Shown one piece after another: positions 32,751-45,400 of a stretch of 64,000 nucleotides of DNA; the stretch's first letter is position 1; each line of letters opens with the position of its first letter. Origin of the DNA: Fulvia fulva (taxonomy: Eukaryota; Ascomycota; Dothideomycetes; Mycosphaerellales; Mycosphaerellaceae). The DNA lies in NCBI RefSeq assembly GCF_020509005.1, contig NC_063024.1:1736001-1800000 (forward strand), read 5' to 3'. Under the pieces are notes generated by a model. The model saw nothing but the letters and a program-made list of their open reading frames with translations, had not been told where the DNA came from and did not search any database. The position numbers and the translations under genes are program-made.

Positions 32751-34562
32751 ACGTCTGACGCAAACCAGGAACAGCCATCTGCTCTTGAACATCACGCATA
32801 CACTGCCGACAACACTATCAGCTTGGGCGGTATCGACGTTGAAGCTCTGAACGCACTCGCGAGGAACGTGCAGGAGCGCCTGAAGGGCGGGTTCGGCGAT
32901 TTCCATGAGGTGAGTATCTGCCACCACGAAGCCGTGAATTCATCACTGACAGACTTGTGTTGCTAGGAGGGCAGCCATAAAGACAACCGCACCGCTCAGC
33001 TCCCGAAGCTCACCAAGCTACTCGGCGAGGTCGACAGACTTAACGACAGTCTGCTGAAGCTGGTAGCTACGCGCGCATCAAGGAGCAACGATCTACCCGG
33101 TATGACCAGTGGCGCGGGCACAACTGTGCCACTTGGTGGCAAGTCGAAGACGCTCAACACGCGAGTGCAAGAGCTCCAGCACCAGTTCGCGCAGATGATG
33201 ACCCGGAATGAGCGACTCGAGAAAGACGTCAAGGCCGCCACCACTCAAGCCGAAGAGGCGACCAGAAAGATGGAGGCAACAAAGCTGGAGAATGAGACTT
33301 TACGCAAAGATGACGAGAAACAGGGCAAGAAGCTCAAGGAGCTTGAGCGAAAGGGACCAAAAGCCGTGGCTTCCCAAGATCAGTCACCGTGGGACGAGCA
33401 GTTCCAAAGTCTGCAGGTCCAGGTCCAGGCTACTGCGGACAAGAACAAGCGAATCGAGAAAGTGCTCAACAAGGCTGTCGATGACGCGGAACAAGCAAAG
33501 ACGGATGCATCGACGGCCAAAGTCGAGATCGACATACTTTGCAACACCCTCAATCAGCAGGGTAAGAGATTGAGAGAGGCAGAATCGAAGGAACCAGGGA
33601 CTACGCTGTTCACCAGCGCTTTTGCGCCCTCAAATGCGACACACTGGCACGACCGGCTCAATGGTCTGCAGCAGCAAATTGACACAGCACACAACAACGC
33701 CGAGACGGGTTGCAAAGAGGCTATGGTAGCTCAAGCACAAGCCCAGGCGATCTCCGCTGCCCACGACAAGACCAGATCGAGACATACCCGTGCCATTATC
33801 TCGATGAGAGACCAGATCAAGAAGACCGACGAGCGCCTCGATCTAGTTCTTGGCGATGACTCCGATGTCGGTGTACCACTGTGGGTACCTACGACATTCA
33901 AGCAACGAACTCTGGAATGCCGCATCAACAAGATCGAGACATACACCACCCGAATGAGCCGACGCACACCAGAGCTTCCAGCGATTTTGATGTGGAATAT
34001 CTGCCCATGTCTATCACTGAACAACAGATCGAAGACGCAATTGATGCGATTCCCTCGCACCAAACTGTCTACCCATCGTATCTCTTCTACAACTACAACG
34101 GACGTCAAGGGAGGAACAGCCGTGGTCGATTTCAAGGACCAGACGGATGCCAATGAAGCGGTCAGAATGGATGGCATGATGATCGGAGGCCAAAAGGTGT
34201 CAGTGCAAGAAGTCTTCTACCCGCAGGATGATACCATCATCGGTCATTACAGCGGCTGGATCCTGCTATCGGGTGGTTGGGAAGGCCTGTTGGGCTCTCA
34301 GCCATTCATCCCCGATGCTGTGTCGTATATCGGCGAGCCTTCGTCTACGCTTATCCGTGAGTTCCTGCACAGTGTCGCCAACTTTCACGGCGATATGAAG
34401 ATCAAGATGGCTATGGACAGCACGGACAAGTGCTGTATGTATGTGTTGGTCAAGCTGGCGGATGAAGTGGAGGTGACTAGGGCGTTTCGGATGCTGCACG
34501 GACAGGAGTTTTCCAGGGGTGCGATGCATGTCGGCATTGTGCAAGGTTACGATGGGACTTGA
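32751..34562 (+). CDS. Coiled-coil/RRM-like protein, tandem family copy C
   Basis: Exons from about 32751-32909 and 32967-34562. Exon 1 ends RLKGGFGDFHE and exon 2 starts EGSHKDNRTAQLPKLTKLL, with the intron at the same place as in copy A. Coiled coil fills about residues 100-370. Two RRM-like folds follow. In the first, FDVEYLPMSITEQQIEDAID reads in one frame and GGTAVVDFKDQTDANEAVRM in another. A GTGGGT..CAG intron (33881-33972) could explain entry into the first frame, but a one-base slip near 34100 remains. The second fold (ILLSGGWEGLLGSQPFIPD to YVLVKLADEVEVTRAFRMLH) is intact. The position aligned to the ATG of copies A and B is ACG at 32751. The frame is open upstream to an ATG at 32610 through the poly-C tract, so the true start is uncertain. 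Confidence 0.65.
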
Positions 34563-34729
34563 TCGAGCTGCAGGAGAATATGACGGCTTGTCAGAGCAGT
34601 CCGGCTCTCGTTTTCGATGCTGCTTTTGAAGGTATACCTGGTAGAGCGTGTGTCGACTCCGCGGGACGCAGGACTGTGACACCGTGAAGCTTCATCCAAA
34701 AATCCATCTTCACCATGCGGAACTCTGCA

Positions 34730-35681
34730 TCATGCATCCAAGACTCCCGTCATCTCACAAGCCCACTCACACTGCCCACAAGTCCAACCATGCCGCAACA
34801 TCTCTTCCTCGTACGTGAGCTCATCGTCCTCAAGTTGCGCATACAGTATCGGGTAGTCGTGCCGTATACGCCCCAGATGCATCCACGCGACCATCCCAAA
34901 TGCTATCTTCGCAATACGATCGACGCCCCATCTTCCAAGACGGCCATCCATATTGCCAAAGGCACAGAGATGCTCAGACAGCACGTCCAAGCGAGAGTCT
35001 GCCGCGTGCTTGAGCCACGGCGGATATGGTCGATTTATTGAGTCAGTTTCATTGGGGCGGAAATCGAAGTCCACTCGAAGCTTTTTGTCCTTGGCTAGAG
35101 GAGCTGGAGTGATAGATGCCTTGAGCATGAAGTCGGGGAAGTAGAAGACGAGATTTTTGAGGCGGCTTGCGTCCTTTGAGTCGTCAATATGCGCTCCAAA
35201 ATTGTCGACAAATTCGCCGAGCGTAATCCCAAGGCTGAGCACTCACCTCGTTCTGTATCCCTGCCATCCAGGTCCGCCACGTGGGCACGCGACGGCCTAT
35301 TTGGAGATTGCGCAGGTTGAACATGAATATATGGTTCTCGTAGTACATGCTCTGCAGCTCAGTCCGCACTTCAGGGCAGGCCTGGGCTATGCGCTCCGCT
35401 GTAGTCATCATGCAGCGCAGGTCGAGCTGCAGGTAGCCGCAGCTGTAAGCCCATATCCGGTTTCGTAGTTCACCAGGAAGATCTAGGAGGGTCAGTGGGC
35501 GTGGTCTGCCTGCTTTGCGGCTGCTTGATCTCAGAGGCGAAAGCTGGCAAGTCGTCGAGATATCGTTCCTCTCTGAACCTGCCTGTGCTTCTGAGTTGGC
35601 GAGCAGTCGTTTGCCGAATTCGCTTTGTGGCTGCAATGGCGCGAACATCATGTTATTCATTCCTATAGAATGTTGATGCAT
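34730..35681 (-). CDS. F-box-like (LPGELRNRIW-type) protein
   Basis: Exons 35681-35247 and 35173-34730 on the minus strand (292 residues). The intron has a GTGAGT donor and joins WMAGIQNE to DASRLKNLVFYFP in phase 0. The signature LTLLDLPGELRNRIWAYSCG (about residues 60-79) is the short F-box-like motif that opens many Dothideomycete proteins. It is followed by the usual ALxxTCrqIRxE-like region (RIAQACPEVRTELQSMYYEN). The C-terminus has a CGQCEWAC cysteine cluster. Proteins with a true F-box recruit substrates to SCF ligases; for this class that is unproven. An in-frame Met at residue 8 is an alternative start. Confidence 0.72.
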
Positions 35682-35734
35682 TTAACAGAAAATGTTCAGC
35701 GTAGCAGCGGAAAAGGCCTCGAGGGAATCCGTGC

Positions 35735-36149
35735 TTACCTTTCGGAGACTTCGAGATGAGTGTACCGACGGACTGGGTCAATTTTTTCTATCAGGTAGCG
35801 TGATACTGCTAAGGTGATCGTTGATTGTCTCGGAGCGTCAGATCCTCGATGATTGCCATCAAGGACCTCGGCATTTCCTTTCACAAAGAGAAGAAATAGC
35901 ACTGACTGACAGGAGAAGTCGAAGGAGAGCTCACAGCTTACCAAGGTCGAGCATCATATCGTCTCGCCAGACTGCCGTTGGGCAATGCCATGATTCTTCC
36001 GCTCGAGAGACCAAGCAACGGTCGTAGCCTCGAAGCGTGGCGGAGAACATATGTATACAAGATCCGAGTCGTTGAGCATATTCCAGTCTTTGATCTTGCA
36101 TGATCCCGCAGACCTCCCGTAGACTGGCGAGCGGTGGACGATAAGCCAT
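35735..36149 (-). CDS. Hypothetical small protein, doubtful
   Basis: Exons 36149-35942 and 35877-35735 on the minus strand would encode about 116 residues. They join across a GTAAGC..AAG intron and read WRDDMMLDLGNAEVLDGNHR over the junction. The frame ends at TAA inside another possible donor (AAGGTAAGC), so it could also be the 5' part of the F-box-like gene downstream, although the phase I could test does not fit. No domain is recognised. Confidence 0.33.
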
Positions 36150-36689
36150 AAATCTTTGACGCTCGAGTCTGCCTATCGATCATTGATGTGACAGATGCCG
36201 CTGTAGTGCTCAGAAGAGGTCGATGTAGGTGAGATGAGGTGAAAGTGGTGATAGCGCCGTGTGACGTTTTCCAGACCGATAGGTCGTAACAGCGAGCTTT
36301 AAGCCACCGGCGCTCGAGTGTGTGTATCGATTATTGATGCGGGGGATGCGATTGCGATGCTCAGAAAATGTCATTGTTGTTGAGATGAAGTGGTGGTGGT
36401 GGTGGTGGCGGTGGCGCGTGGCTCAGTCAGCGCGCCCAGAGCGGTGACGACGAAGCTCTCTCCCAGCCGCGTGGAAGGCGGCGGGAGCTATTACCAATTT
36501 AGCACTGCCACGAGCACATGCAAGCATTCGACCAGGATTTTGACCAATCTCAATCGCTGCTGCCTTGCAACGACCGCCCCATACCCGACCCACTCCTCAG
36601 CATCACCTCCACAACTCGAGATCAAACTGGCGACCGCACCCTTCTCCGTCCACCAGTCCACTGGACGTGCCCCCAAGAACACCGGCAGC

Positions 36690-39600
36690 ATGTACAGCCA
36701 GGCCACGCGCAATGTCGATCTCACCAAAACCGAGGCCGACCTGGCCATGCACATCAAGAAGGCCACTTCCATCGAGGAGACTGCGCCAAAGAGAAAGCAC
36801 GTGCGCGCGTGTATTGTCTACACATGGGACCATAAGAACAGCGCAAGCTTTTGGAACGGCGTGAAGGTGCAGCCCATACAAGCGGATGAGGTGCAGACGT
36901 TTAAAGCGCTGTATACCGTTCATAAGGTGCTTCAGGAGGGGCATCCCATAGCTCTGAAAGAGGCACAGCAACATGTCAGTTGGTTGGAGGGACTGTCGCG
37001 CGGGCTCGTTGGAGGCATGGGCTCGCAGGGAGTACGAGGATACAGCCCGTTGATTCAGGAATACATATTCTTCCTGGTCTCGAAGCTCAAGTTTCATCGG
37101 GATCACCCAGAGTTCAATGGGCTGTTCGAGTACGAGGTGGGTCGATCGGTCGCTCAGCTGGCATTGATACGGACGGGGATGGCTAATGGCTGACGCGCTA
37201 CAGGAATACATCTCACTCACATCGATTAATGATCCGAACGAGGGCTATGAGACGATTTCCGAGCTGATGACTCTCCAAGATCAAATCGACAGCTTCCAGA
37301 AGCTAGTCTTCGCCAACTTCAGTGGTGGTAGCAACAACGAGTGCCGAATTAGTGCTTTGGTGCCGTTAGTGCAGGAGAGCTATGGAATCTACAAGTTTAT
37401 CACGAGCATGCTTCGTGCTATGCATACCACACTTGGAGACGATGAAGCGCTTTCGCCGCTTCGAGGACGGTAAGCTTTTCCACGCCGAGAAAGCGTGTTC
37501 AAAGCGAACATCTGCGATAGCTAACGTGGGAGTGACAGATACGACGCGCAACACTACAGGCTTGTTCGATTCTACTACGAGTGCTCGAATCTGCGTTACC
37601 TGACATCGCTCATCACGATTCCAAAGCTCCCACAGGATCCTCCGAATCTCCTACAGGACGACGAGAATGCACCTGCATTGCCCGCGAGACCGAAGAACGA
37701 GCCCGTAACGAAGCCTCGCGACACCCCACCGCCTCAAGTATCGACCGATCCCGAGCCGATCAACGAGTTCTGGAAGAATGAGCAGGCGCGGCAGCAAGAG
37801 GAATACGAGGCGGAGCAGCGGAGACTACAGCAGCAGTGGGAGGAGGCTCAGCGTTTGCAGCAGCTACAGGCACAACAAGCACAGCGTGACTTTGAGGAGC
37901 AGCAGCGCTTGCAGGCGGAACAACAAAGATTACAGCTCGAACAGCTACAGCGAGATCAGTACAACCAGCAGTCGCAGGGTCGCATGGCCGAGCTTGAGCG
38001 GGAGAATCTCAACGCGCGCGCACAGTATGAGCGTGATCAGCTTATGCTGCAGCAGTACGACCAGCGCATGAAGGCTCTCGAAGGTGAGCTAGCAGCCTTG
38101 AACCAAAACTTCCAATCGCAGACACAGAGCAAGGACGATCAGATTCGGGCACTTCAAGAGCAAGTCAACACATGGCGGACGAAATACGAAGCGCTTGCCA
38201 AGCTGTACAGCCAGTTGCGACACGAACATCTGGAGCTGCTGCAGAAGTTCAAGGGAGTCCAGCTCAAGGCTGCGTCAGCACAGGAAGCGATCGACCAGCG
38301 TGAGAAGCTGCAACGCGAGCTCAAGACGAAGAATCTCGAATTAGCCGATATGATTCGCGAACGAGACCGAGCACTGCACGACAAGGACAGGACCACTGGC
38401 GGGCACCGCGATGAGCTTGAGAAGCTGAAGCGTGAGCTGCGCATGGCTCTCGACAGGGCTGATAATGCAGACCGTGCAAAGGGCAGCGAGTTGTCGTCTA
38501 TGCTGTCAAGGCACAACCGGGAGATTGCCGATCTTGAAGAGGCACTGCGCAACAAGACCCGCGCGCTGGACGACATGCAGATGAGGCTCGGCGAGGGCAG
38601 CTCTGATCTCGAACGACAACTCCGTGAGAAGGAAGAGGAGCTTGAGATCTACAAGTCCAGTCTTGACGAGGCTCTTCTGGAACTCAACGACTACAAGAAC
38701 GGCGGAGGCGCGAACGGACCAGCGATGGACGAGCAGATCGACGTCATGCTTCTCGAGAACATCAAGAAGATCAACGACATCATCGATTCAGTGCTTCAGG
38801 CTGGTGTGCAACGAGTGGACGATGCCCTCTACGAGCTTGACAGCTCCATGCAGGCCGGTAACCAGAACGCTAGTGGTCCATATGTGCTATCGCAGATCGA
38901 GAAGGCACAAAGCACTGCCATGGAGTTCAGCACCGCCTTCAACAACTTCATCGCTGATGGTCCTTCGGGCGGACATGCAGATGTCATTCGCACGGTCCAC
39001 CAGTTCTCGAACGCGATCGCGGATGTGCTATCGAACACGAAGGGTCTGACTCGATTTGCAAGCGACGACAAGAAGAGCGACCAGCTCGTCAATGCTGCCC
39101 GACGATCAGCGTCTGAGACTGTTGCGTTCTTCCGTGGCATCATGTCATACCGACTTGATGGACTGGAGGATCTCCAGAAGACTGACGTTGTGATCAACAA
39201 GAATAACGAGGTCCAGGTCGCACTCAACAACCTTTCCAAGATCGCAGATGCATTTGCGCCGAAGTCGAAGGTCACTTCGCAGACTGGTGATCTAGGCGAG
39301 ATTGTCGATCGCGAGATGATGAACGCCGCCAAGGCTATCGATGCAGCTACAGAGCGGCTGGCCAAGCTCATGAACAAGTCTCGTGAGGGCTACTCAACAT
39401 ACGAGCTCAAGATCCATGATTCGATCCTTGAAGCCGCTATCGCAGTCACAAACGCCATTGCTAAGCTCATCAAGGCTGCAACAGCATCACAGCAGGAGAT
39501 CGTTAACCAGGGCCGTGGCTCAAGTATGAGCAAAACCCAGTTCTACAAGAAGAACAACCGCTGGACTGAGGGTCTCATTTCTGCTGCCAAGGCTGTAGCG

Positions 39601-40089
39601 ACTTCAACTAACACCCTTATCGAGACAGCCGACGGAGTCATCAGTGGCCGCAACTCACCCGAGCAGCTCATTGTGGCCTCCAACGACGTCGCTGCCTCGA
39701 CCGCACAGCTTGTCGCCGCATCTCGAGTAAAGGCCAGCTTTATGTCCAAGACCCAGGAGCGATTAGAGGAATGCAGCAAGGCTGTGACCAACGCTTGCAG
39801 AAGCCTCGTCAAGCAAGTCCAGAAGATCATCGAGAGCAAGAACAAGGAGAACGGCGAGGATGTGGATTATGCGGCGCTCAGCGGGCATGATTTCAAGATC
39901 AAGCAGATGGAGCAACAGGTAAGTCACGTCTTATGCTTCGAGAAAGGCAGCATTGTCTATGCTACTGTTCAGATTCAATCGCTAACATGATGATTACAGG
40001 TCGAAATCTTACAGCTCGAGAACGCTCTGAGCGCTGCGAGACATCGACTGGGAGAGATGCGTAAGCTGTCGTATCAGGAAGAGGACTAG
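36690..40089 (+). CDS. SLA2: Sla2/End4 (HIP1R-type) endocytic actin adaptor
   Basis: Four exons: 36690-37136, 37204-37469, 37539-39918 and 40000-40089 (1060 residues). All introns are in phase with good donors. An ANTH domain at about 12-270 (KTEADLAMHIKKATSIEETA, HVRACIVYTWDHK) binds PtdIns(4,5)P2. A Pro-rich linker and a very long Gln/Glu-rich coiled coil (about 330-650) follow, with clathrin light chain and Sla1/Pan1 as known partners. The C-terminal I/LWEQ (THATCH) domain (about 800-1060) binds F-actin and contains EGLISAAKAVATSTNTLIE and VIVASNDVAASTAQLVAASR-like blocks, ending RHRLGEMRKLSYQEED. It links clathrin coats to actin at the plasma membrane and is needed for polarised growth. 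Confidence 0.97.
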
Positions 40090-40940
40090 AAGGAAGCGGT
40101 CCGTGTTATGCTGTATTTCTAGCCATGACTGTGCTTCTGAGCGGCTAGTTGGGCGCTCGGATGTACAACTACAGAGCAGTGAAAGATACCACATGTGTTT
40201 TGTTCTCGGTCATTTTGGCATCCCTTTCTTTCTTCGACTTACCTTTCAGGTTCAAGATTGAACCTCCACCAGATCTACGCAGAGTCTAACGGATTATTCG
40301 AGGAGAAGATGAAGGGCGGCAGTGTTCTCGTTGAGCTCAGCCTGAATTTTCTCCCGAAAGGTGTGTCTCATCCATGCAGCACATGCACGACACTACGTTT
40401 CAGATTCAGTGTTCCAGCGCAGAGGTGCATGCAGGCCACATCATCGCCGCCAGGCAGTCACTTTGAGCCTGAGGCGCAGCATTGCTCTCGGCAGAGGAAC
40501 AATGCATGCCGAGCCAGATCGGCACGCCGAGACGGGATGAAGACCGTCTTGCCGGTGTATACCAAGACGCTGGATTGTCGATTCGACAAACTGACTGGAC
40601 GAGACGGGACTCTCTACGGTCTGGATAAGCTTGTTCGCACCCGAAACGACGGAGGACTGCGTAATGTGGCTGTGACTGTGGGTGCAGAATCGAGGCTTTG
40701 TGTAACTGATGTACCTGACGTGCCTGCAGCGGTGTTGTCATTGCAGCGACAAAGCCGGTTGGGGTAAGTGACAGGAACAGGAATAGATGTACCAAGCATT
40801 TCGATGATCCGCGGGGCGAGGGATGATGGGTGTATAAGAGGATGGTACCGCGTCGTTGGGATAGAGACTTGACACAGTCAATCAAGCAGCCAAACCACAA
40901 CAGCAACTGATCCAATACTCACCAACCAACACCATCAAAA
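40090..40940. other. Intergenic region, nothing supported
   Basis: A 190-codon ORF at 40195-40767 has no domain and no coding character, and I treat it as chance. The last 80 bases are an A/C-rich leader typical of highly expressed fungal genes, directly before the ATG at 40941 (ATCAAAAATG context). Confidence 0.6.
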
Positions 40941-41568
40941 ATGCAGTACACGACCATCCTGACCACCGCGCTCATCGCAACAGCAAACGTCGCCTGCGCC
41001 GACTGGCTCGACCAAGAAGACGTCCCATCCCAATGCAACGACGTCTGCCGCCCAGTCGTCCAAGCCTCAGACCGCTGCGAGGACCAGTTCGACGACGATG
41101 ATGATCAGAGGAACTGTATCTGTACCACAGCCGACTTCAACACCATCATCCCGAACTGTGAGCTTTGCATTAGGAACTCGAGTGATGATGAGGATGGTGA
41201 GTGATGCGGTAGCGTGGCTGGCGATGAAGGGAGTGCTGATGGTTATTACAGAGATCCGTGACCTGAGACAGGACTGTGGTCTTCCTAACCCAACTGGTAG
41301 TGCCACTGGGAGTGCGCAGAGTACGCCGTCTGTGACGACTTCGACTTCGATGGCGACGGTTACTCAGGATGGGACTACTACGACGTCGCAGAGTGTGGTG
41401 ATTGTGACGCTTACTACTGGCAACGCGCAGACGTCGCCGACTAGTGGTTCGAGCGACAGTGATGATGATAACAACAACAACAACCAGAACGGTGCCGGAT
41501 CGACAGTTGCCTCGCTTGCTGCCGCCGGTGCGATGGCTATCGGTGCAGTGTTGATGGCAGCCTTCTAA
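40941..41568 (+). CDS. GPI-anchored cysteine-rich cell-surface protein
   Basis: Exons 40941-41196 and 41252-41568 (190 residues). A signal peptide ends at about residue 20 (ATANVACA). The ectodomain has paired cysteines (CNDVC, CEDQF, CICTTADF, CELCIRN, QDCGLPNP) with Asp-rich loops. A Ser/Thr-rich stalk of about 70 residues follows, then NNNNNQNGAGST and a hydrophobic C-terminus (LAAAGAMAIGAVLMAAF) that fits a GPI-attachment signal. The pattern resembles CFEM-like surface proteins but is not a clear eight-cysteine CFEM domain. Exact function unknown; probably a cell-wall or plasma-membrane protein. Confidence 0.83.
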
Positions 41569-41700
41569 ACAACAGGGTAGACCTCAGGCCGTGGAACGAG
41601 ACGATGAGAAGCACGAATACTCGATTAGAACGGGTTTGATTAACCTAGCATAATATACCCCAGCCATTCCTTCATAATCCATCAGATTCCCCTCTCTACC

Positions 41701-42446
41701 TTACGCCTTGCTCGCCGCAAAGTCCGCAGCATCTTGTGCATACTTCGAGACCGTTGCGCTGTGTACGCTCGAATCGTTGTCGGAGGAGCAGTACGGGTCG
41801 CCTTCATCGCAGTAGCTCTTCAGAACTGACGCGTAGGTGTTCAATAACTCCAGACTATCGCCGTCGTCTCGGCGGGAGAAGATTCCGTCGGTTGTGGATG
41901 TGCCTTCGTTGAAGGATTGGCCTTCGGAGAAGGTTGGGTCGCCGAAGACGACGACGGCTTTGACTGGGGGATGTGTTAGTAAGGGTTGAACGACCACGAA
42001 ATTGGAAAAAACATACTGTTGCTCTTGTACTTGCTATCAATAGGCGCAGGCTTCGCAACACCTCCCGCCAACACATTGGTCATCACATTCCCACCTTGCG
42101 AGTAGCCGACGAGCACAATCTTGCTATCAGATCCGCAAGCCTCGACGTAGTCCTCAATCTTCTGGGTGACGTCGTTCTGGCCGTCTGCAACGCTGGTTGG
42201 GTAGATTGAGTCTGCCGAGATGATTGCTGCAGGATAGTCGACTGCTACAGAGTACGAGCCGGAGACTCGTGCTTCGATCAAGTTCCCGACTTCACCTGGG
42301 GTTCCTTCGCCTTCTGGCTGGTTGGAGCCGCGGGCTACGATGATGTAGAAGCCTGTTGCGCACTCGACTTGACGCTGGACCAGGGAGAGTGGTGCTGCTG
42401 CTGCGAGGGCGGCGAAGCCGGTTGAGAGGAGAGCTGTGCGGACCAT
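41701..42446 (-). CDS. Secreted cutinase/acetylxylan esterase family (CE5) hydrolase
   Basis: Exons 42446-42017 and 41963-41701 on the minus strand (230 residues). The intron has a GTATGT donor and CCCCCAG acceptor, and joins SKYKSN to IKAVVVFGDPTF. A signal peptide ends near AAAAPLSLVQR, where a dibasic-like QR may be processed. The alpha/beta-hydrolase serine sits in KIVLVGYSQGGNVMTN (about residue 119). The catalytic Asp is in CDEGDPYC and the His in SSVHSATVSKYAQDAADF, with the usual paired cysteines. Family members cleave cutin esters or deacetylate xylan; the substrate cannot be told from the sequence. Confidence 0.9.
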
Positions 42447-45400
42447 GGCTGCTGTTGACGACCGGGGAGCCGGGAGCGAATGTTGAAGCGAAGGACAGGT
42501 GCTGCTGGCCTGGCGTGCAGGTGTGATGTGGTGTCTACTGTCTTATGTAGTGCCTCCAGCTCCGAGCCTAGCCATGTCTCGCATGAGGATTCGTATATCG
42601 CGCATTGGAACTATTCGACATTAGCTGTATAGCTCGACATGTACCTCGAGTAGATCTTCGCCGCATCAATATATACTCCGAGAGAGCTGTTCATGCCAAG
42701 GATTGCAAGCCACAAATTAGCTTTGCGCAATTGCTTCACGTGTCTGTATGACTGCCTGAAGAGGTAAGTGTCCACAACATAAGGCGAGCGTCTATAGTGG
42801 TGACCTCGCTTGTTGGAACGATAGCTCACTCTGTAAGCAGAAATTCGGCGTGCAGTTCGCTTTGAGAATGTCGCCGATCGGCAGTGAACTCATCGAGCTT
42901 CCGTACTGTGTCAAGCGCTGCTTGTTGTGCTTGGCATAGAACTTCTCCAGTCGGTAGCTTGCGAATAGCGAACTTGTGGAGACTCCAGTTCGTCCGATGT
43001 TGTCGTGCTTCCACCCCAGAGAGCACGTTGATCACTTGATCTCCGATATCGTTATCCGATATTCTTCCGACCGAATCGTCCGATGCATCTGCGAGATACA
43101 AACTGGCACATTGTTCCCATCGAGAGAGTCGAGGCAAACGACTGTGCTTGTAACTGGGGATGGTGATAGCGATGCAGCGTAGGCATGCGCGGCGAGGACC
43201 GCAGCTGAAGCCTAAAGGTTGATTGGAATGCCGGATGTCGTTTGAACGGCCCCAACGTCGTGTATGGCTAGCCTGTTGAAGCTGGGAGATGCAGCTGTAG
43301 TTGTGGAACTTGCCGTGCTGGTGTACTTCAACATGGGTCATTCAGGATATGTTCCCTCGGCGTCCCTGAGAGGCTTCAAGTATACGTCTCCGGCTGGTCA
43401 GCCAGTAGCGCACACCACGATGAGTCCACTGAGGCCGTAGACCAGGATGAAGATGTAATCCGTAGGCCATATGAGACTTGACGAACACATTGTTTGTTGG
43501 ATGACTGGCGAAGCGGGAAGAACGATGAGAAACGGTCGGTCCGGGTCGGAACGTCGGATCGTCGGATCTCGCATGACGCAGCCACAAGCCACTGCACATA
43601 TTTGCCACCTTCTTCTCCGTCTCCAAGAACGAACACATGTTCATCGGTCTCATCGATACCACCGTTCCATACCCATCAATGGACTCGAGATCAGTCGATA
43701 TACCGGACGCTCATCAAAATGCACCGCTGGCCTTTGCTGCTGGCTGCGCAGCAGCGCCGATGTGGTCTCGCCAGCACGGATTGTCTCCTTCTCATGGTCC
43801 GCTCTCGGCCTTCCTCGATGTGGTATCGGACATCTGACTTGCTGGCATCCGGGAGAGCTCAGTGAGGTCTGTAACAAGCCATGACGGACGGTTCTCTTTC
43901 CCATGATGAAGGTGCCAGCGTCGAACGGGTGCACATCATGGATAACAAAGGTCGAAGAGAGCATAGCAGATCGCTGCGCAGATCCCTCAGATGACACTGG
44001 AGATCTCATGGCATCGCTCATGCGGGTGATGTGACATTAGTGCGAACTCCTGCTATCGATGATTCCAGACCACTCCAGCTTTACGATATGGGAAATCAGA
44101 CGAGATCGGGAGCCTCAGATGCGTTCTTCATTCGACTTTGAAGAGACCGTCGGATTCCAATAATGGATAACTGAGGCTCCAGCCTGCCTCTACGCCTCAG
44201 AGCTCTGCCTGCCGTCCATTTCGATATAACTGATTCGGTCCACTTCGACAAATCAGTCGAGCCCAGATCAGACCTTGTGTAGTCTACTTCAGACCTGCAA
44301 GCACCCCGAGAGGGACCAAGCCGACAGCCAGATGTAGCATGTCGGGAATTAGCCTTTGTCGGCGTCCATTCGCTGATCAAGGATACGTGACGTGCGGTCG
44401 GGATCTCGTCCTCTGTAGCACCGAGAGAAGATCCATTCCACCACTGGGGTCACTGCTGGTGGTGAGCCATATCACGAGCTGAAGCCATGCTCCGGGTACC
44501 CTCTCGATTGGTATCTGGCCGCTGGAAGGACCGAAAAGACAGCCTCTCCGGAATCAATTCAAAGATCTCGTCAGCAAGCGGTATCTCCTTGACGATGGTC
44601 TGAGGGAAATCACGAACTCTCGTGTGATTCTTTCGGAGCGCATGCGGTATCGCCTGGTGCGCGCATGCACCTTTCATGGACTACCATGAGATTCATTCCC
44701 CCGGAATTTCGCCACTGCCTCAAACTCACACTCGTACTTGGACGGTGGCCAGGACACGCCCGCGAGCTGGCAGTCGAGCATCATCACACTCGAGCACATG
44801 CACTAATAGTTTGCATACGACAGAGGCTCCGGCATCCAGCAGCTTTCATGAAGTCACTGGGCTTGCGCTGAACACACGGTGGCTTGTCCTCAATGCTATC
44901 TACATCTTGGCATATTGTAGTCCGGCATCTGTTCACCATGTGGATTCTTCCGCACAGGACTCAGATCGCAACTATTCTGGTGAGCGTCCGCAGAAAAACA
45001 CACGTGTGCCATCGTGTCGGCGCCGCCGTGTGCACTTTAGAGTCAGGTGTACCTCAAGGCGTTTGTGGCTGCCATGTGAGCTCGGGTCGCCCTACGATTG
45101 GAAACGGGCTCTTATGACTATCATGTGGGCTTGTACTACTATCAAACGTTCAGTTGCATCCGTCATGAGCGGCGGTGATGGGGCAGCCACGATGTCGGTA
45201 CCGCAGTGTCGCAGCCACGGCTCTTCACTATCCCAGCGAATGTAATGACGTGGGTATCTGCACGTGAATGTAGTGCTAACACCCACCGACGGCTTGCCTG
45301 CAAAGTTGCACCAATGCAGTTTGCTCTGCTTTAACTGCCGGAAGGTCAGACCTCAGCTGGACTGATCTTGACAAGCATGGGGAGGTCAACATCGCACCAG

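Noticed and set aside
40195..40767. 190-codon ORF downstream of SLA2
   Set aside because: No signal peptide, domain or family resemblance; it lies in the 3' flank.
44676..45245. 189-codon + strand ORF in the gene-poor stretch
   Set aside because: Arg/Ser/His-rich composition typical of a chance frame, with no domain.
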